A stretch of DNA of 64,000 bases from Epiperipatus broadwayi (GCA_028023455.1 JAQFVV010000347.1:60001-124000); one strand, 5' to 3'. Positions 34,890 through 47,660 are shown, counted from the stretch's first letter. Made by a program: numbers and translations. The notes: generated by a model from the sequence alone, not told the origin.

Positions 34890-35260
34890 GGGTTTAATGT
34901 TGTTGAAGATAGAAAGAATTGTTATAGAATGATGAAGAGGGAGGGGTAGGTGGTGGTGATGAAAAAATGAAAATTATGAAGAAAGAATGACGATTGATGT
35001 GAAAGAAAGATAAAGATGAAAAGATGAGAAATGGAAGATGATATAAGAGGGTGCTAATTGTAACTTAAATAATAAAGACGGGGGGGATGATGAATGATGA
35101 TGAAAGGAGATAATAAAATAAAGAGATGAAAAATGGAAGATGATATGAGATTATGATGAAGAGAGAGAAATGAGATGAAAGAAAATGAAATTATACTATA
35201 TTAGAGAAATGATGATAATACATGAAAGAAGAGATGAAAGATAATGAAAACTATCAGAGA
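34890..35260 (+). repeat. Purine-rich GATGAAA-type low-complexity tract
   Basis: The plus strand is dominated by gatgaa, gaaaga and gagatgaaa words without a fixed period. There is no coding signature. It may be an expanded and decayed trinucleotide/hexanucleotide repeat. Confidence 0.7.
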
Positions 35261-38150
35261 CAAACTATCCTAATCTATTTTATTAGAGACTCCTAATGAC
35301 TTGTCTCAGTGGGGTTACAATAAAATCAAGGATAAATGATGATCCAGAGATATACAATCGGACAGAGACCAAATCTAATGCCAATGCAAATAACTATTAC
35401 AGCATATTAATAATTTAACATAAATAATATAAAAGATATTTTAAATCATTTTTGATAGTTATTAGAATTGGCCTACTATCAGATCATACACTCTGAATAA
35501 AACAAATAATACTTTGTTGGAAGAACTATCTCACAGAATTATATTAACAAGACAACAAGAGTAAACAATCTCAGGGGCTTCAAACTAAACTCTTGTGCAA
35601 GATAAAAGTTTAAGTTGACTAATAAATGATTGCTTGGACTAATAAACAAGTGAGCCATATCTTGGCCAACCATAAGATAACTATCTTATGATCAATCATA
35701 GCATAATAAAGAAAATATATCAATTTAAAAATTTGATTATTTAATCTAAATTTTAACCAATTATGGCTTACTACCCAAGACATCACTTGAGCTGGGAAAA
35801 GGACAATGGTACTTTTTATGCCTTTCCACATACACTCAGACAACATACTAAGGACACCAAATGCAGATGGATTTTAAATTTTAAACTATACAAGATAATG
35901 TAAGAAAATGTGCAGTTTTAAAGCATAGTAAATACTCTTCTGAATCACTAATATTCTTCATTTCACATTTTATAATCTTCAGTCTGATAAGAAATAATAA
36001 TAACTTAAAATCAATTTTCAGAATGATCATTCTATTAAATATATGTAAATGTGTGATTATCTTTTACTATGATTCAATCTGAGAATCACAAAGATTAGCA
36101 TGGCTTTATATACTTTTAACCAGTATAAAATATATTTTGTATACTTTATGAAATTTTTGTGAACCTTTGGAACTCAAGACAATATCATATAAAAGAAAAA
36201 TAAACAGCAACTAAACTTTTTAAATAATAATAAATTTGGTTTGTTAATGACAACAAAAAAATAAATATTTACAAAAAATTACTGGAACAAACATTAACCA
36301 AGACAGCATTGTTGTCTTTTAAACCTTTTGACTAACAGTCTTTATTTTGACTTACAGAAATTGTAACATTTTATTTGACTAAAGCTACTGATTATTCACT
36401 CCTCTTTAACTCTTTTTTTAATCATTTATTTTAACAAACAATAATAAATAAATAATTACAAGAGTAAACAGAGGTTGTTTGATATTTAATTCTATCCAAA
36501 TAATCTCATTAAATGATTAAGGATTCTATATTTCTTTACTTTAATTGTGAAGGTATGAGCTTAACAAGCATAACCTTAAGTTTAATTGACACGTTTCATA
36601 GTACTGTGGTGACATTTAACAACCAGAATAATACCCTAATAGGTTTATATCGTATCCCAAGAGCTAAGCAACAGCTAAGCTGGACTAGCATATAGAGCAT
36701 GTATTTTAAAATTATTATTAATTACATTAACACTATTAAGATTATAGCTAGTGATGCATTTAAATAAATCTAAACTAACTTTAAATTAAACTAGATGCAT
36801 GGGTCACTCATCAGAGGTCATTTATTCACATATTTCAATAAATTCTGTCCCCATAAAAATAATTAAACCAAATGTTCTAAAATTGGGATTTAAAAGACTT
36901 ACAATTGTAGCAGCAAAAACTCTGGATGAACATATTAAACTTAGTATGTGTGAATTGCCACTTACAACCATATGCATAATTCACATACTTAAAAATAAAT
37001 ATAAATTATTGTTGGTTGGTGGGTGATAAAACTATTATAACAGCACAATTCAGACATTGATATACCTTTAAGCATTAAAAATAGCTAAATACAACCTGAA
37101 GAAACAAAGTTCCTCAAAGAAACATATCCTGTCATTACATATCTAAAACAAAGGCAACATCACCTACTGTGGTGGAAATAGCATTAATACATCATGAGTG
37201 TTAGGACAAAATAAATATGCTCTGCAAAGCTGAACAACTTCCTAAAAATGTGGTGGCTTCCAAAAATACCTATCTTTGAGGCAGAAAAAAAGATGTTTGG
37301 ACTTTGTCTCAGTGCATCAGGAACAGGAAAGATGCACCAGGAAAATATGATCCTCTCCATGGAATCTAAACAGTTTAAAAACATGTAATTACAATCACTG
37401 AAATACAATATTTAACATATAATAATTCTCACTGGAAATGAGCACTATCGCCATATGGAAAAGCAATAAAATAAAAATGAAGCACCTTGTCTACACCTTC
37501 AGGCATACTAATAATAATCACCAAAACCTTGCTCTAAGAGGCTAACAAATACTTAACTAATAACAAGATATAAACATCACTTTAACTGACTAAGCCATCA
37601 ATAAGAATGTTAAAATACAATGCCCCATAATTATTGTCAGAACCAACAATGCAAACTATGTCAACTGACTATATAAGAATTACTTAAAAATTAAATGCAT
37701 ATAAAATTCTAAGCAAAGGTACAATGCACACATAATAAAATATTAATATTAAAATATAGTGGCTAGTGGACATTTAAAAGACTGTGAATTAAGTGCGAGA
37801 AAATTAATTCTCAATGCATATATAAAAATATTTGCGGTTATTATTAAGGTAGCATTTGTAAAACAAATGAATGGAAAACCCTCTGATAAACCTCTTTGGC
37901 TGATTTTGATAAAACTGAGTAAAATACTATACATTTAAACCAGCTAAGAATGAGATATTAAAATTTCCAGGAATAAAAATTATTAAATATACGTTAACTT
38001 ATGAAACATTTATCAAATATAATAATAGTAATATTACCTGAAAATGGTAAAATGTCTACTCATTTTAATAAACCCATTAAGACTAAATTATAAAATTAAA
38101 TTACTTGTCATACTTATACCCAACATTATTTCACATATTTATAAAGTAAA
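35261..38150. other. Long unrecognised region of distinct base composition
   Basis: The plus strand here is richer in C and A (many cta, aac, cca words) than the surrounding T-rich DNA. Short open frames exist (35619-35846 minus, 36513-36695 plus, 36799-37026 plus, 37184-37408 minus), but none resembles a family I can name. The stretch 37570-37690 reads NKNVKIQCPIIIVRTNNANY in one frame, which looks protein-like yet is unassigned. It may be an old element or a decayed host sequence. Confidence 0.35.
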
Positions 38151-39075
38151 TACATCTGGATCTTGTTTTAAGCAAATTTATTTAACGCAAAGTTATGCGA
38201 TTCATGTTTCTTCGGAAGTCGAACTCCGATAATGTGCTATTACTTTAAATAATAAATTTCATGCACTTATGTCATATTGAAAGTAATAGCACATTATTGG
38301 AATTCGATTTTCATCTTAGTAATTTCAATATATTCAGTGCTTCATAATAGTAAGATTTTATGCAATAATGAAATTAAAATCATGATTTCCACATTTTATG
38401 TATACACACATTAAATTTTACAAGATTATAATGTAAATTTGTGCATGTTAATTTATAATCAGTTGGCACATTATTTTCTTATTAATGACACTAATCAAGA
38501 ACATGCTCTTAAATTCCAATGAGAGCTAAATGGTTGTACGTCTGGATATCGTGAGCTTCATAAACAATTAATAAAATCATTGTCTCAAAGATTAATTGCT
38601 AATTACATTGTCACCAGAAAACCATTAACATCAACATGAGAGTGAAGTTGGCACTAGTTGTATTTCTTCTTGTGAAGAATCTGATTTTTTACCAGTTTGC
38701 AAATGAACCTGTTTATCGGAAAATAGCGATAATAATTAAAACATGTATAAAAAATGTAAATTACAGTACTGTACTGTAAATTATGCATAAAAATACATTG
38801 TTTTAAATAAAATTAAATATAATAGTTAAAAAAAGTTTGTCTTGTATCAATTTTTTTCAAATTTGAAATTTTTTATTAGTCATATTTTATTTCTTTATTT
38901 TTTTTTGCGCGAAATTTAAAGTAATTTTACGTTGGTGCTTTGCTTTTATGTGATTTTTGACAAATCACAGTCCATATCCCCCCTTTTTCAAGGTAAGTTA
39001 CATCTATTTTTGTGTGATTTCTTTTGTGTGTGTTTTCTGAGGAACCTATCTATCACGTAAAACAAGACCCAGGTA
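38151..39075. mobile_element. TA-flanked TIR element, copy 1 (pogo/Tigger-like non-autonomous)
   Basis: The ends are imperfect inverted repeats: left tacatctggatcttgtttta, right (complement) tacctgggtcttgttttacg. Both sit at TA dinucleotides. The interior is about 90% identical by eye to the copy at 43474-44410, including an internal palindrome (aatgtgctattacttt / aaagtaatagcacatt) and fragments of a former ORF (SQRLIANYIVTRKPLT). The TA target and end style point to the Tc1/mariner-pogo group; that is inference. Confidence 0.7.
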
Positions 39076-42000
39076 TATTGCATAAATATTTTTCTGGGTT
39101 TTTTTTTAAACCAATAAAACAAACAAAATACAATATCTTTAGTTCATAGTTTCAGCTTCCTCCATACTGGATTTTTGTTAAATACATGTATATTATTTAT
39201 TGAATACTATTTATCTGATGTCATGAAGCTTGGGTCAAAACATTTAATTTATATATGGCAAAAATTTCCAAACAAAACATATTCAATAGTTCTTTAAAGT
39301 TGATGCAATTCTTCCTTTAAAGATTTTTTTTTAGTTTAAATAAGCAATATAATAAACATAATAATAATACTAATAAAATAATAAGAAGCCAGTGATAAAT
39401 GGTACGTAAAACAAATGATTCAGCTGATAATATCATTATGGGATCCTGGGTTTACTTAGACAATAATACAGTTTCGTTTTAATTTTTTTTTTTATAAAAG
39501 AACACATTTCTAAGCAGTTTTCCTTTTTAAAATTTACTCATATACAACCTTTTAAGATGCTTCCAAATATTTTCTCTGTACTCTTCTTAAAATAAGAGTG
39601 GGAGCATTTTACAAGTAGAGAATTCAATCTGTTCAATGAGTTAAAATAAAATATTACAATTTTAAGTACAGGTATAAGCAATCTTTCAGTCTATTATAAC
39701 TATACTTTAAACATTTAACTGATAAAAGTTCTTTCTTGAATAATTGCAGTTCAAAACATTTTTATAAAACTATTTTAGAAACATGTAATTAACATAATGA
39801 AGAATTTCTTTAGTTAGTGTCAGGCATTATTAATATAATATTGGAATTTGGAATTAGCTAGAAACAAAATTTACAAGAATATTGAAGCTTTTCAAATATA
39901 TAATTAACTCACAATACATGTTTTTAAATTTTCCTCTTTAAATTTTATTCTATTTAATAAATAACTGAGTAAACTTAGACTATAAAGTTCAGTGCAGTAA
40001 CAGTCATTTAGCCATAAATAAAATAATGGCCTATATTTAAAATTCATTTCAGAGAAGATATAATTTATGTGGTTAATAGAGAAGATAGCATGAATAAAAT
40101 TTCCTTTTAACATTTTTACGATAAATTTTAGGAGTTAACTGAAAGTTCAATGACAAGAAATGGGTTACCTATTCTTTTTAACAGTCACTCATTGTAGTCC
40201 TGGAATAATTAAATATATAATTTACCCATACCTTTATTAAAAAATAAAAAATAAACTTTAAAAATAATTACTACTTATTCTGGAGAAAAGATTTCAGGAA
40301 AATTCAGGATTAAGCTCTTCAACAAAACACAACAACACAAGCAATCCAACTGTTATTTTATACCAATATTCTTTTTATCTCCTCCCAAACTTTCATGTCA
40401 ATTTCATTTAAATGAATAAACATAACCGATTCCTTTTTTAACTGTAATTTTTTTTTAAATCAGCTGGAAAACCAATTAATTGATAAAAACATCAGTTTGA
40501 TCTAAATGTTTGAATGTCATATGGTTTAATGACTTTAAATTAAAAGTTAATAATTAGTTTTTTATGTAATATTAAAAAAAATTATATCACCTAAAATAAA
40601 AATAGAAAAACAAATATAAAAATTAAAACCAGTCTCATTTATCAATTATATATTTTTTTTAAATATTTAATTATAATGATTTTATTCATTCGTTTTCTGG
40701 TTTTTAATATTATAGCTAATTATTTATTCATTTTCTTCTTATATCTCTTTGCATGCAAACACACACAGGGATGATTCTTACTTGATCTCCACTCGTTATT
40801 GATAACTTTTTAGTGACTACAAATAAAAAATATTGAAGAATATTATATTAGAAATAACTTTTAACAAGTTAAGGCTAATTTATATTAAAAATTAAATAGT
40901 ATTTGACTGCTTTAAGAAAACTAAAGATTCATTTTAAATCTATTTTATAGTTTATTCTATTTATAATATTAGTTCAATTATTAGCTATAAACTAGAAATA
41001 AATGCAACAAGTTATTTTATGACACATTTAACATTATCTATTATTAGTTTAAATACTAACTTAAATATTTATTTTGAGAAAAATGCTATCTTACATCTCC
41101 TATAAAACTAATTATAAATATGCAACTTACTTTGCACACATAATTATATATAAAATTTACTAAATATCACAACATTACCAATTATTATTACATCTTATTC
41201 ATAAAATTAACTAATTTCTTCTCTTTTTTATCATTATTTTTTAAGAACAGATAATTGTATAAAATGGTTAGGCAAATATAAATTTTGTTAGCTATTGGAA
41301 CCAAGTGAAGTTTCACTTAGGTATATATTGTAATGTTTATTTATATACATTGCAAATATATTGGCATTTGGTAAAAGCTAAAAAATAAAAGTAAATTTAG
41401 ATTATTTTTTTTGACTAATTTTTTTTAAAAAAAATAGTGTACAATGAAAGTTAAATTATTCTTCCGTATTTTTTTAATAATAATTAGAAATAAAAGTTAG
41501 AATTGGAGAGAACAAAAGAATTCCAAACGTAAAAAAAAATAAGAGAAAGTAAAAATATTTTGGCTAATTAAAGATGGCCAAAAAACTTGATAAGGAAAGA
41601 GAACTATATAATGTAAATTTTATAAAGAATCTACAAGATTATGAACCAAAAAATGCCATGATAATAACATGAGCAGAAGTCTGAAAACTGGACCTCTGGT
41701 ATAAAAAGAAGGGATTCGGTTGGAGGAATGTCTTGGTTTAGCTGATATTCTTTTGGTTGGTTTTGGATTAAAGAATCCAGACCACTCTATGATGAAAATG
41801 TTATTCATACGAGAGTAGACTGGAGCTTTAGCTGACATCGTTACCGATGGACACCAGAGAAGCTTACACGACTAGCCTATGGAACCAGCACTAAGATCAA
41901 CTAATAATCAAAGGCCATGAGCTCAATTTAACACCGAAAAACTATGCATAGTTATGTACTACTGAATTCACAAAACTTACCGGTAAGTTATGCTTCATTA

Positions 42001-42702
42001 TCCTGATTGTGACAAAGTTAACCATTTTAAAAACTACTTGTAAAAATAAGCTTATACTAGGATCCCGATAGAGACTTTAATTTAATTGATCAAGAGACTC
42101 TTATTTAACCAAGAACTTCATAATTAATTATTCAGCAGTTATTTTTTTATTATTAATGTTTCACATCAAAATTAAGTATGTTCTCTCCAATTTATTTGAT
42201 AAATAATTTACTTCAAACATTTTTTTATTAGAATAAAAATATTTCTAATATCAATTTTCATTTGTGCATTATTAATAATAGTTATTATTTTTTTATTATT
42301 AAATTTATTATTAGTCTAATAAGATTTAAAACATAATTTACCTTTGCCAATATGTTGTAGGTTACAGGAAAAATAATATTGAAAGATAATTCTAGTTTAC
42401 GGTAGAATTACCGATTCTTAAAATCTAAGACCGATAAATTTAAAAAAATATCTTTTCTTTTTAATTTGCGAGATGCTATGTGATGGTTCAGTGGGTTCTT
42501 GTAGAACTCTGGCACCTTTCAAATAAATTAAAAACTTATTATCATCAATAGTATAATTTTCAACAATTAATAGGCCGAGTTTGATCAGGAAATATAGTTA
42601 TGTTTTTAGAAATAGAAATACAACTTTCTTCTTTTCGACATAGCTTGATCAACTCATGTGCAGTTTATATTAGTGTGTAGAGGCCTAGAAAAATGGAAAA
42701 TG

Positions 42703-42704
<2 letters not shown>
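39076..42704. other. A+T-rich DNA, no feature recognised
   Basis: No family could be recognised. The stretch 41620-41960 has more balanced composition and a minus-strand open frame (41620-41838), but no domain was identified. Confidence 0.35.

Positions 42705-42706
<2 letters not shown>

Positions 42707-42755
<49 letters not shown>
42707..42755. repeat. (TA)n/(GATA)n microsatellite
   Basis: A TA run is followed by three gatata units. Confidence 0.9.
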
Positions 42756-43084
42756 GTTACATTATGATCATCATTCTCAGAAGAATGCCAAATCAGAGCT
42801 AAGATATCTATCTATTGATGCCTGAAAAAAATCATCTTATCATTTATAATGACATTTTATATAGATATTTATAATTGTATATCACTACATTGCATAGATA
42901 AGCATACACTGTTAGAATAGTGGATTCTAATGTTAAAGATTTATAGCTTACAGTTCAACTCTGTTTCCATTCTCATACATTTAATGCTCGCCTGAGCAAC
43001 AAACTATTTATTTGCTTTATTACTAGTGATTATTTTAATTATATGAAAAACAGATAATATTAGATGGGGGTACTGCTGGATTTT

Positions 43085-43455
43085 GTGAAATTGAAAGAAA
43101 AGATGGAAAAACAACTGCTTTGAATACTGAACATGTAGTTTATACTGTAAAGGCAGATGGTATATCAGACAGCATGACAAAATTAGTTATTCAACTTAAT
43201 AAAAAATACAAAATACAGATAATTTAAGTTTAGATACTCAACATTTACATTCTGATGAAAATTAAAAAAATAGATGTGCATATTGTTTTTGACCAAAACA
43301 AAAAATATTTTAAAATTGTAGTTGATGATTTTAATTTTAGAATAGAAAACCAATTGGAAGATAAAAGTGTTGTGGGTAAATTTGGTATGGAGACAGAAAT
43401 GAGAGAGTAAATACATGTAGAATTTACCAAAAGAGAAATTTCTATTTTCCATGTG
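43085..43455 (+). pseudogene. RTE-type LINE endonuclease relic
   Basis: Frames on the plus strand read TKLVIQLNKKYKIQI, TQHLHSDEN, then FKIVVDDFNFRIENQLEDK, SVVGKFGMETEMRE and, after a stop, VEFTKREISIF. These fit the APE endonuclease of RTE LINEs: the GDFNAKIG-type block (here DDFNFRIE) and the GKFG.G.RNERG..L..FA block. The relic ends at the TIR element at 43474. The open frames on the minus strand over this stretch are shadows. Confidence 0.65.
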
Positions 43456-43473
43456 TGTATATATATATACACA

Positions 43474-44410
43474 CACCTGCGTCTCATTTTACGTGGATTT
43501 ATTTAATGCGATTTTGAAGATATGCGATTCATGTTTCTTCGGAAGTCAAACTCTGATAATGTGCTATTACTTTAAATAATAAATTTTGAGCACTTATGTC
43601 ATATTGAAAGTAATAGCACATTATTGGAATTCGATTTTCATCTTAGTAATTTCAATATATTCGGCGCTTCATAATAGTAAGATTTTATGCAATAATGAAA
43701 TTAAAATCATGATTTCCACATTTTATGTATACACACATTAAATTTTACAAGATTATAATGTAAATTTGTTCAAACATTAGGCATGTTAATTTCTAATCAG
43801 TTAGCAAAGTATTTTCTTATTAATGACACTAATCACGAACGTGCTCTTAAATTCCAATGAGAGCAAAATGGTTGTATGTCTGAATATCATGAGCTTCATA
43901 AATAATTAATAAAATCATCATCTCAAAGATTAATTACTAATTACATTGTCACCAGAAAACCATTAACACAACATGAGAGTGAAGTTGGTGCTAGTTGTAC
44001 TTCCTCTTGTGAAGAATCTGATTTTTTACCAGTTTGCAAACGAACATGTTTATCAGCAAATAGCGATAATAATTAAAATGTGTATGAAAAAATGTAAATT
44101 ACAGTACTGTACTGTAAATTATGCATAAAAATATAGTTTTGAATAAAATTAAATATTATAGTTAAAAAAAGTTTGTCATATATCAGTTTTTTTCAAATTT
44201 GAAATTTTTTATTAGTCATATTTTATTTCCTTTTTTTTTTGAGCGAATTTTAAAGTAATTTTATGTTGGCGCTTTGCTTTTATGCAATTTTTAAAAAATC
44301 ACAGTCCGTACCCCCCCCTTTTTCAAGGTAAGTTACTAATATTTTTGTGCGATTTCATTTGCACGTGTTTTCTAAGGAAACTATCTATCACATAAAATGA
44401 GACCCAGGTG
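43474..44410. mobile_element. TA-flanked TIR element, copy 2
   Basis: Left end cacctgcgtctcattttacg (43474-43493) and right end cataaaatgagacccaggtg (44391-44410) are 20-base inverted repeats with one mismatch or two. TA borders the right end; the left TA is separated by a CA microsatellite. The interior is the same as copy 1. The ORF relic is slightly better kept: SQRLITNYIVTRKPLT, then CEESDFLPVCKRTC and a stop. No catalytic domain is present, so it would need a transposase from elsewhere. Confidence 0.8.
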
Positions 44411-44515
44411 TATATAATAACATTATGATTCGATGTCTGTATTTTTAAAGCAATATACATAATTATATAATTGAATATTTGTAAATACAGTAACTAAATA
44501 ATTAAAAAATATTTT

Positions 44516-44558
44516 ATCCACTTAGGAACGCTTTCAATTATCCCAGTAATCTGTGTCA
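44516..44558 (-). ncRNA. Hammerhead-like remnant at PLE 3' end (family C)
   Basis: On the minus strand, downstream of the stop: CAC, AGA, UUA, then CUGGGAUAAUU, GAAA, AGC/GUU, C, CUAAGUG. The CAC..UUA strand can pair with UAA..GUG, and the stem III is a loopless AGC/G(C/U)U. CUGAUGA is reduced to CUGGGA, so the copy seems inactive. Confidence 0.45.
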
Positions 44559-44584
44559 ACTAAAGCTTTGAAATGATAACTTTC

Positions 44585-45988
44585 TCACAATTCCATGATC
44601 TTAACGTTTGCTGCTTGCCTGTTAATTAAGTCATGTTTATATTTGTATATTAGCATAGCTTCCTTTATTTTTCTTTTATTGTTATTTTTTTCAATTTGCA
44701 ATATTTTTACACTGTTAAAATTGAAGTCAAAACCATAAATACATGATTTATTATGGTCGTAAAAAACAGATGCTGAAATATTATTATCTACTATGCAATT
44801 TTGTTTCGATTTCTGAACATGTTTTAATAATAGCAAGTGTTCTTTAGTTCTTTTTTCCAATGTACATCTAGATTCACCTATATATCCATTGCCACACCTA
44901 CATATCCATTTATAAATGACACAATTTTTATTTATAAATGAGGTTTTATCTTTGGAGTTATTTATTAATTTGTTTAATGTAGAAGGTGTGTAAAATGCAA
45001 TGTCACATATATCTTTATAAATTTTCCTTATAAACTTTACTTGATAATTTGAAATATATGGGATTGATATCCATATTTTTTTATTAGCAGGAGAATCAAT
45101 ATTATTATTAAAATTTTTATTTTTATATTTTGTATTAAAATCTCTAATAACATTATATATGTGATTATAACTGTAGCCAACATTTAACAATTCATTCGAA
45201 TATATTTCAATATTTTTGCCTTTATCTGATGAATATTTGCAAAGACTATTATTTCTAAATAAGAAGGACTTCAAACCTGCCATTTTGTGTGACATTGGCA
45301 CTTTTGATTTATATGGAATATAACCTCTTTTTACTATTGGTTTAATGGTGATACAGTAATCCAGCATGCATTGATTTCTAGTTATTTTAAGATCAAGAAA
45401 TGGAACACCTATTAAATCTTCATCTGTTTTTATCCATCTTAAGCTTTTCAAACAATTTAATTCCTTAAACAACTCATTAATTGTATTTGGTTTACCACAT
45501 ACAAAAACATCATCAACATATCGATAATATGCAGTAATATTTTTTTGATAATATTCCTTTTTCAAAATATTTTCTTCATATGTAGAAATTATAAAATTAC
45601 ATATTTGAGCAACAGTAAGTAATCCCATGGGCCATCCATTACACATTTTATAAAAATCCTTATTAAAAACTGCATAAATATTTTTATCAATAAAATTTAC
45701 CATTTCAATTATAAACTTTATTATTTTCACTTTAACATTTTTTAAACTTAATGTGTCGGAAATAATTTTGATAGATGCCAATTGATCAATTGATCCACAC
45801 ATTTCACTAACATCTAGAGTACATATAACGTCATTAACATTGATCTTAATGTTATGGATTTTATTAACAAAATCAAATAAATAACATATTGTATATTTAC
45901 CAAAACCAAGAATTTCTTGTAGCATTTTTTCAATTAGACAACAAGTTTCATAATAAAACACCCCTCCAAATTCAATCATTAAATGCAA
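44585..45988 (-). CDS. Penelope-like reverse transcriptase with GIY-YIG endonuclease, 5'-truncated
   Basis: An uninterrupted 467-codon frame. Residues 1-200 are the RT palm: motif A LDVSEMCGSID (Asp59; other copies have MYG), motif B GWPMGLLTVAQ (118-128, usual GLPTAAQ), motif C YRYVDD (155-160), then PFLDLKI. The middle holds YIPYKSKVPMSHK and WISIPYISN. The GIY-YIG nuclease follows at about 357-456: VIYKWICRCG, NGYIGES, TLEKRTKEH, then IKEAMLIYKYKHDLINRQ. PLEs use this enzyme to nick DNA and prime reverse transcription on chromosomes. The first Met is arbitrary: the copy begins at the inversion point and lacks the N-terminal part found at 46038. Motif A and B changes suggest it is inactive or weakened despite the open frame. 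Confidence 0.8.
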   Translation of the reverse strand: MHLMIEFGGVFYYETCCLIEKMLQEILGFGKYTICYLFDFVNKIHNIKINVNDVICTLDVSEMCGSIDQLASIKIISDTLSLKNVKVKIIKFIIEMVNFIDKNIYAVFNKDFYKMCNGWPMGLLTVAQICNFIISTYEENILKKEYYQKNITAYYRYVDDVFVCGKPNTINELFKELNCLKSLRWIKTDEDLIGVPFLDLKITRNQCMLDYCITIKPIVKRGYIPYKSKVPMSHKMAGLKSFLFRNNSLCKYSSDKGKNIEIYSNELLNVGYSYNHIYNVIRDFNTKYKNKNFNNNIDSPANKKIWISIPYISNYQVKFIRKIYKDICDIAFYTPSTLNKLINNSKDKTSFINKNCVIYKWICRCGNGYIGESRCTLEKRTKEHLLLLKHVQKSKQNCIVDNNISASVFYDHNKSCIYGFDFNFNSVKILQIEKNNNKRKIKEAMLIYKYKHDLINRQAANVKIMEL

Positions 45989-46037
45989 TGGTTCATTTTC
46001 TTTATGCAGTTTTATATTTGAAAAAATCTTAGGACAA

Positions 46038-47600
46038 ATGAAGAATCTTAACTTTATGAAAGTTGATAAAATAAATATAGAAAATTTATGTATTCAATTT
46101 ATTAATAACATTTTAAAAAACCCAAAAATAAAGCGATTGATAATAGTACTTATTATAAAATTTACCATTCTGCTACAATATGTCCTAAGATTTTTTTCAA
46201 ATATAAAACTGCATAAAGAAAATGAACCATTGCATTTAATAATTGATTTTGGAGTGGCATTTTATTATGAAACTTGTTGTTTAATTGAGAAAATGCTACA
46301 AAAAATCCTTGGTTTTGGTAAATATACAATATATTCTTCATTTGATTTTGTTAATAAAATTCATAATGTTAAGATCAATGTTAATGACGTTATATGTACT
46401 CTAGATGTTAGTGAAATGTATGGATCAATTGATCGATTGGCATCTGTCGAAATTATTTCCAGTGCATTAAGTTTAAAAAATGTTAACGTGAAAATAATAA
46501 AGTTTATAATTGAAACATTAAATTTTATTGTTAAAAATATTTATGCAGTTTTTAATAAGGATTTTTACAAAATGTGTAATGGATGGCCCATGGGATTACC
46601 TACTGCTGCTCAAATATGTAATTTTATAATTTCTACATATGAAGAAAATATTTTGAAAAAAAAAATATTATCAAAAAATGTTACTGCATATTATCGATAT
46701 GTTGATGATGTTTTTGTATGTGGTAAACCAAATACAATTAATGAGTTGTTTAAGAAATTAAATTGTTTGAAAGGCCTAAGATGGATAAAAACAGATGAAG
46801 ATTTAATGTGCGTTCAGTTTTTTGATTTTGCTGAATTACTGTATGACCATTAAACCAATAGTAAAAAAAGGTTATATTCCATATAAATCAAAAGTGCCAA
46901 TGTCACACAAAATGGCAGGTTTGAAGTCCTTCTTATTTAGAAATAATAGTCTTTGCAAATATTCATCAGATAAAGGCAAAAATATTGAAATATATTTGAA
47001 TGAATTGTTAAATGTTGGCTACAGTTATAATCACAGATATATAATGTTATTAGAGATTATAATACAAAATATAAAAATAAAAATTTTAATAATAATATTG
47101 ATTCTCCTGCTAATAAAAAAATATGGATATCAATTCCATATATTTCAAATTATCAAGTAAAGTTTATAAGGAAAATTTATAAAGATATATGTGACATTGC
47201 ATTTTACACACCTCCTACATTAAACAAATTAATAAACAACTCCAAAGATAACACCTCATTTATAAATAAAAATTGTGTCATTGGCAATCGATATATAGGT
47301 GAATCTAGATGTACATTGGAAAAAAAAACTAAATAACACTTGCTATTATTAAAATGTGTTCAGAAATCAAAACAAAATTGCATAGTGGATAATAATATTT
47401 CAGCATCTGTTTTTTATGACCATAATAAATCATGTATTTATGGTTTTGACTTCAATTTTAACAGTGTAAAAATATTGCAAATTGAAAGAAATAACAATAA
47501 AAGAAAAATAAAGGAAGCTATGCTAATATATAAATATAAAAATAACTTAATTAACAGGCAAGCAGCAAACGTTAAGATCACGGAATTGAGGGAAAATTAG
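46038..47600 (+). pseudogene. Penelope-like RT plus GIY-YIG, frameshifted copy
   Basis: The first open part (46038-46853) has about 68 extra N-terminal residues, then LDVSEMYGSIDR (motif A), GWPMGLPTAAQ (motif B) and YRYVDD (motif C), all in good form. The frame breaks near 46810 where a stretch around the PFLDLK block is lost. It continues at 46822-47160 (YIPYKSKVPMSHK), shifts again near 47040, and resumes at 47340-47600 for the end of the nuclease. Near 47280 the VIYKWICRCG block is deleted, so VIY joins directly to GNRYIGES. The copy has a better RT than its inverted partner but a ruined nuclease. Confidence 0.8.
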
Positions 47601-47615
47601 CATTTCAAAGCTTTA

Positions 47616-47660
47616 ATTGACACAGATTACTGGGATAATCGAAAGCGCTCCTAAGTGGAT
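47616..47660 (+). ncRNA. Hammerhead-like remnant at PLE 3' end (family C)
   Basis: CACAGAUUA, CUGGGA, UAAUC, GAAA, loopless AGC/GCU, C, CUAAGUGG: the mirror partner of 44516-44558 with an intact stem III. The first core box is incomplete (CUGGGA for CUGAUGA with part of stem II). It lies just downstream of the stop, where PLE long-terminal segments carry ribozymes in other species. Confidence 0.45.

Noticed and set aside
36799-36830. CTGATGAG on the minus strand as another hammerhead
   Set aside because: No GAAA box or pairing stems occur at the required distance.
35261-38150. Nuclear copy of mitochondrial DNA
   Set aside because: The C/A-rich strand bias suggested it, but no mitochondrial protein or rRNA motif could be read in any frame.
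43183-43487. Minus-strand open frames rich in F, Y and N
   Set aside because: The plus strand holds the RTE endonuclease relic; these frames are compositional shadows.
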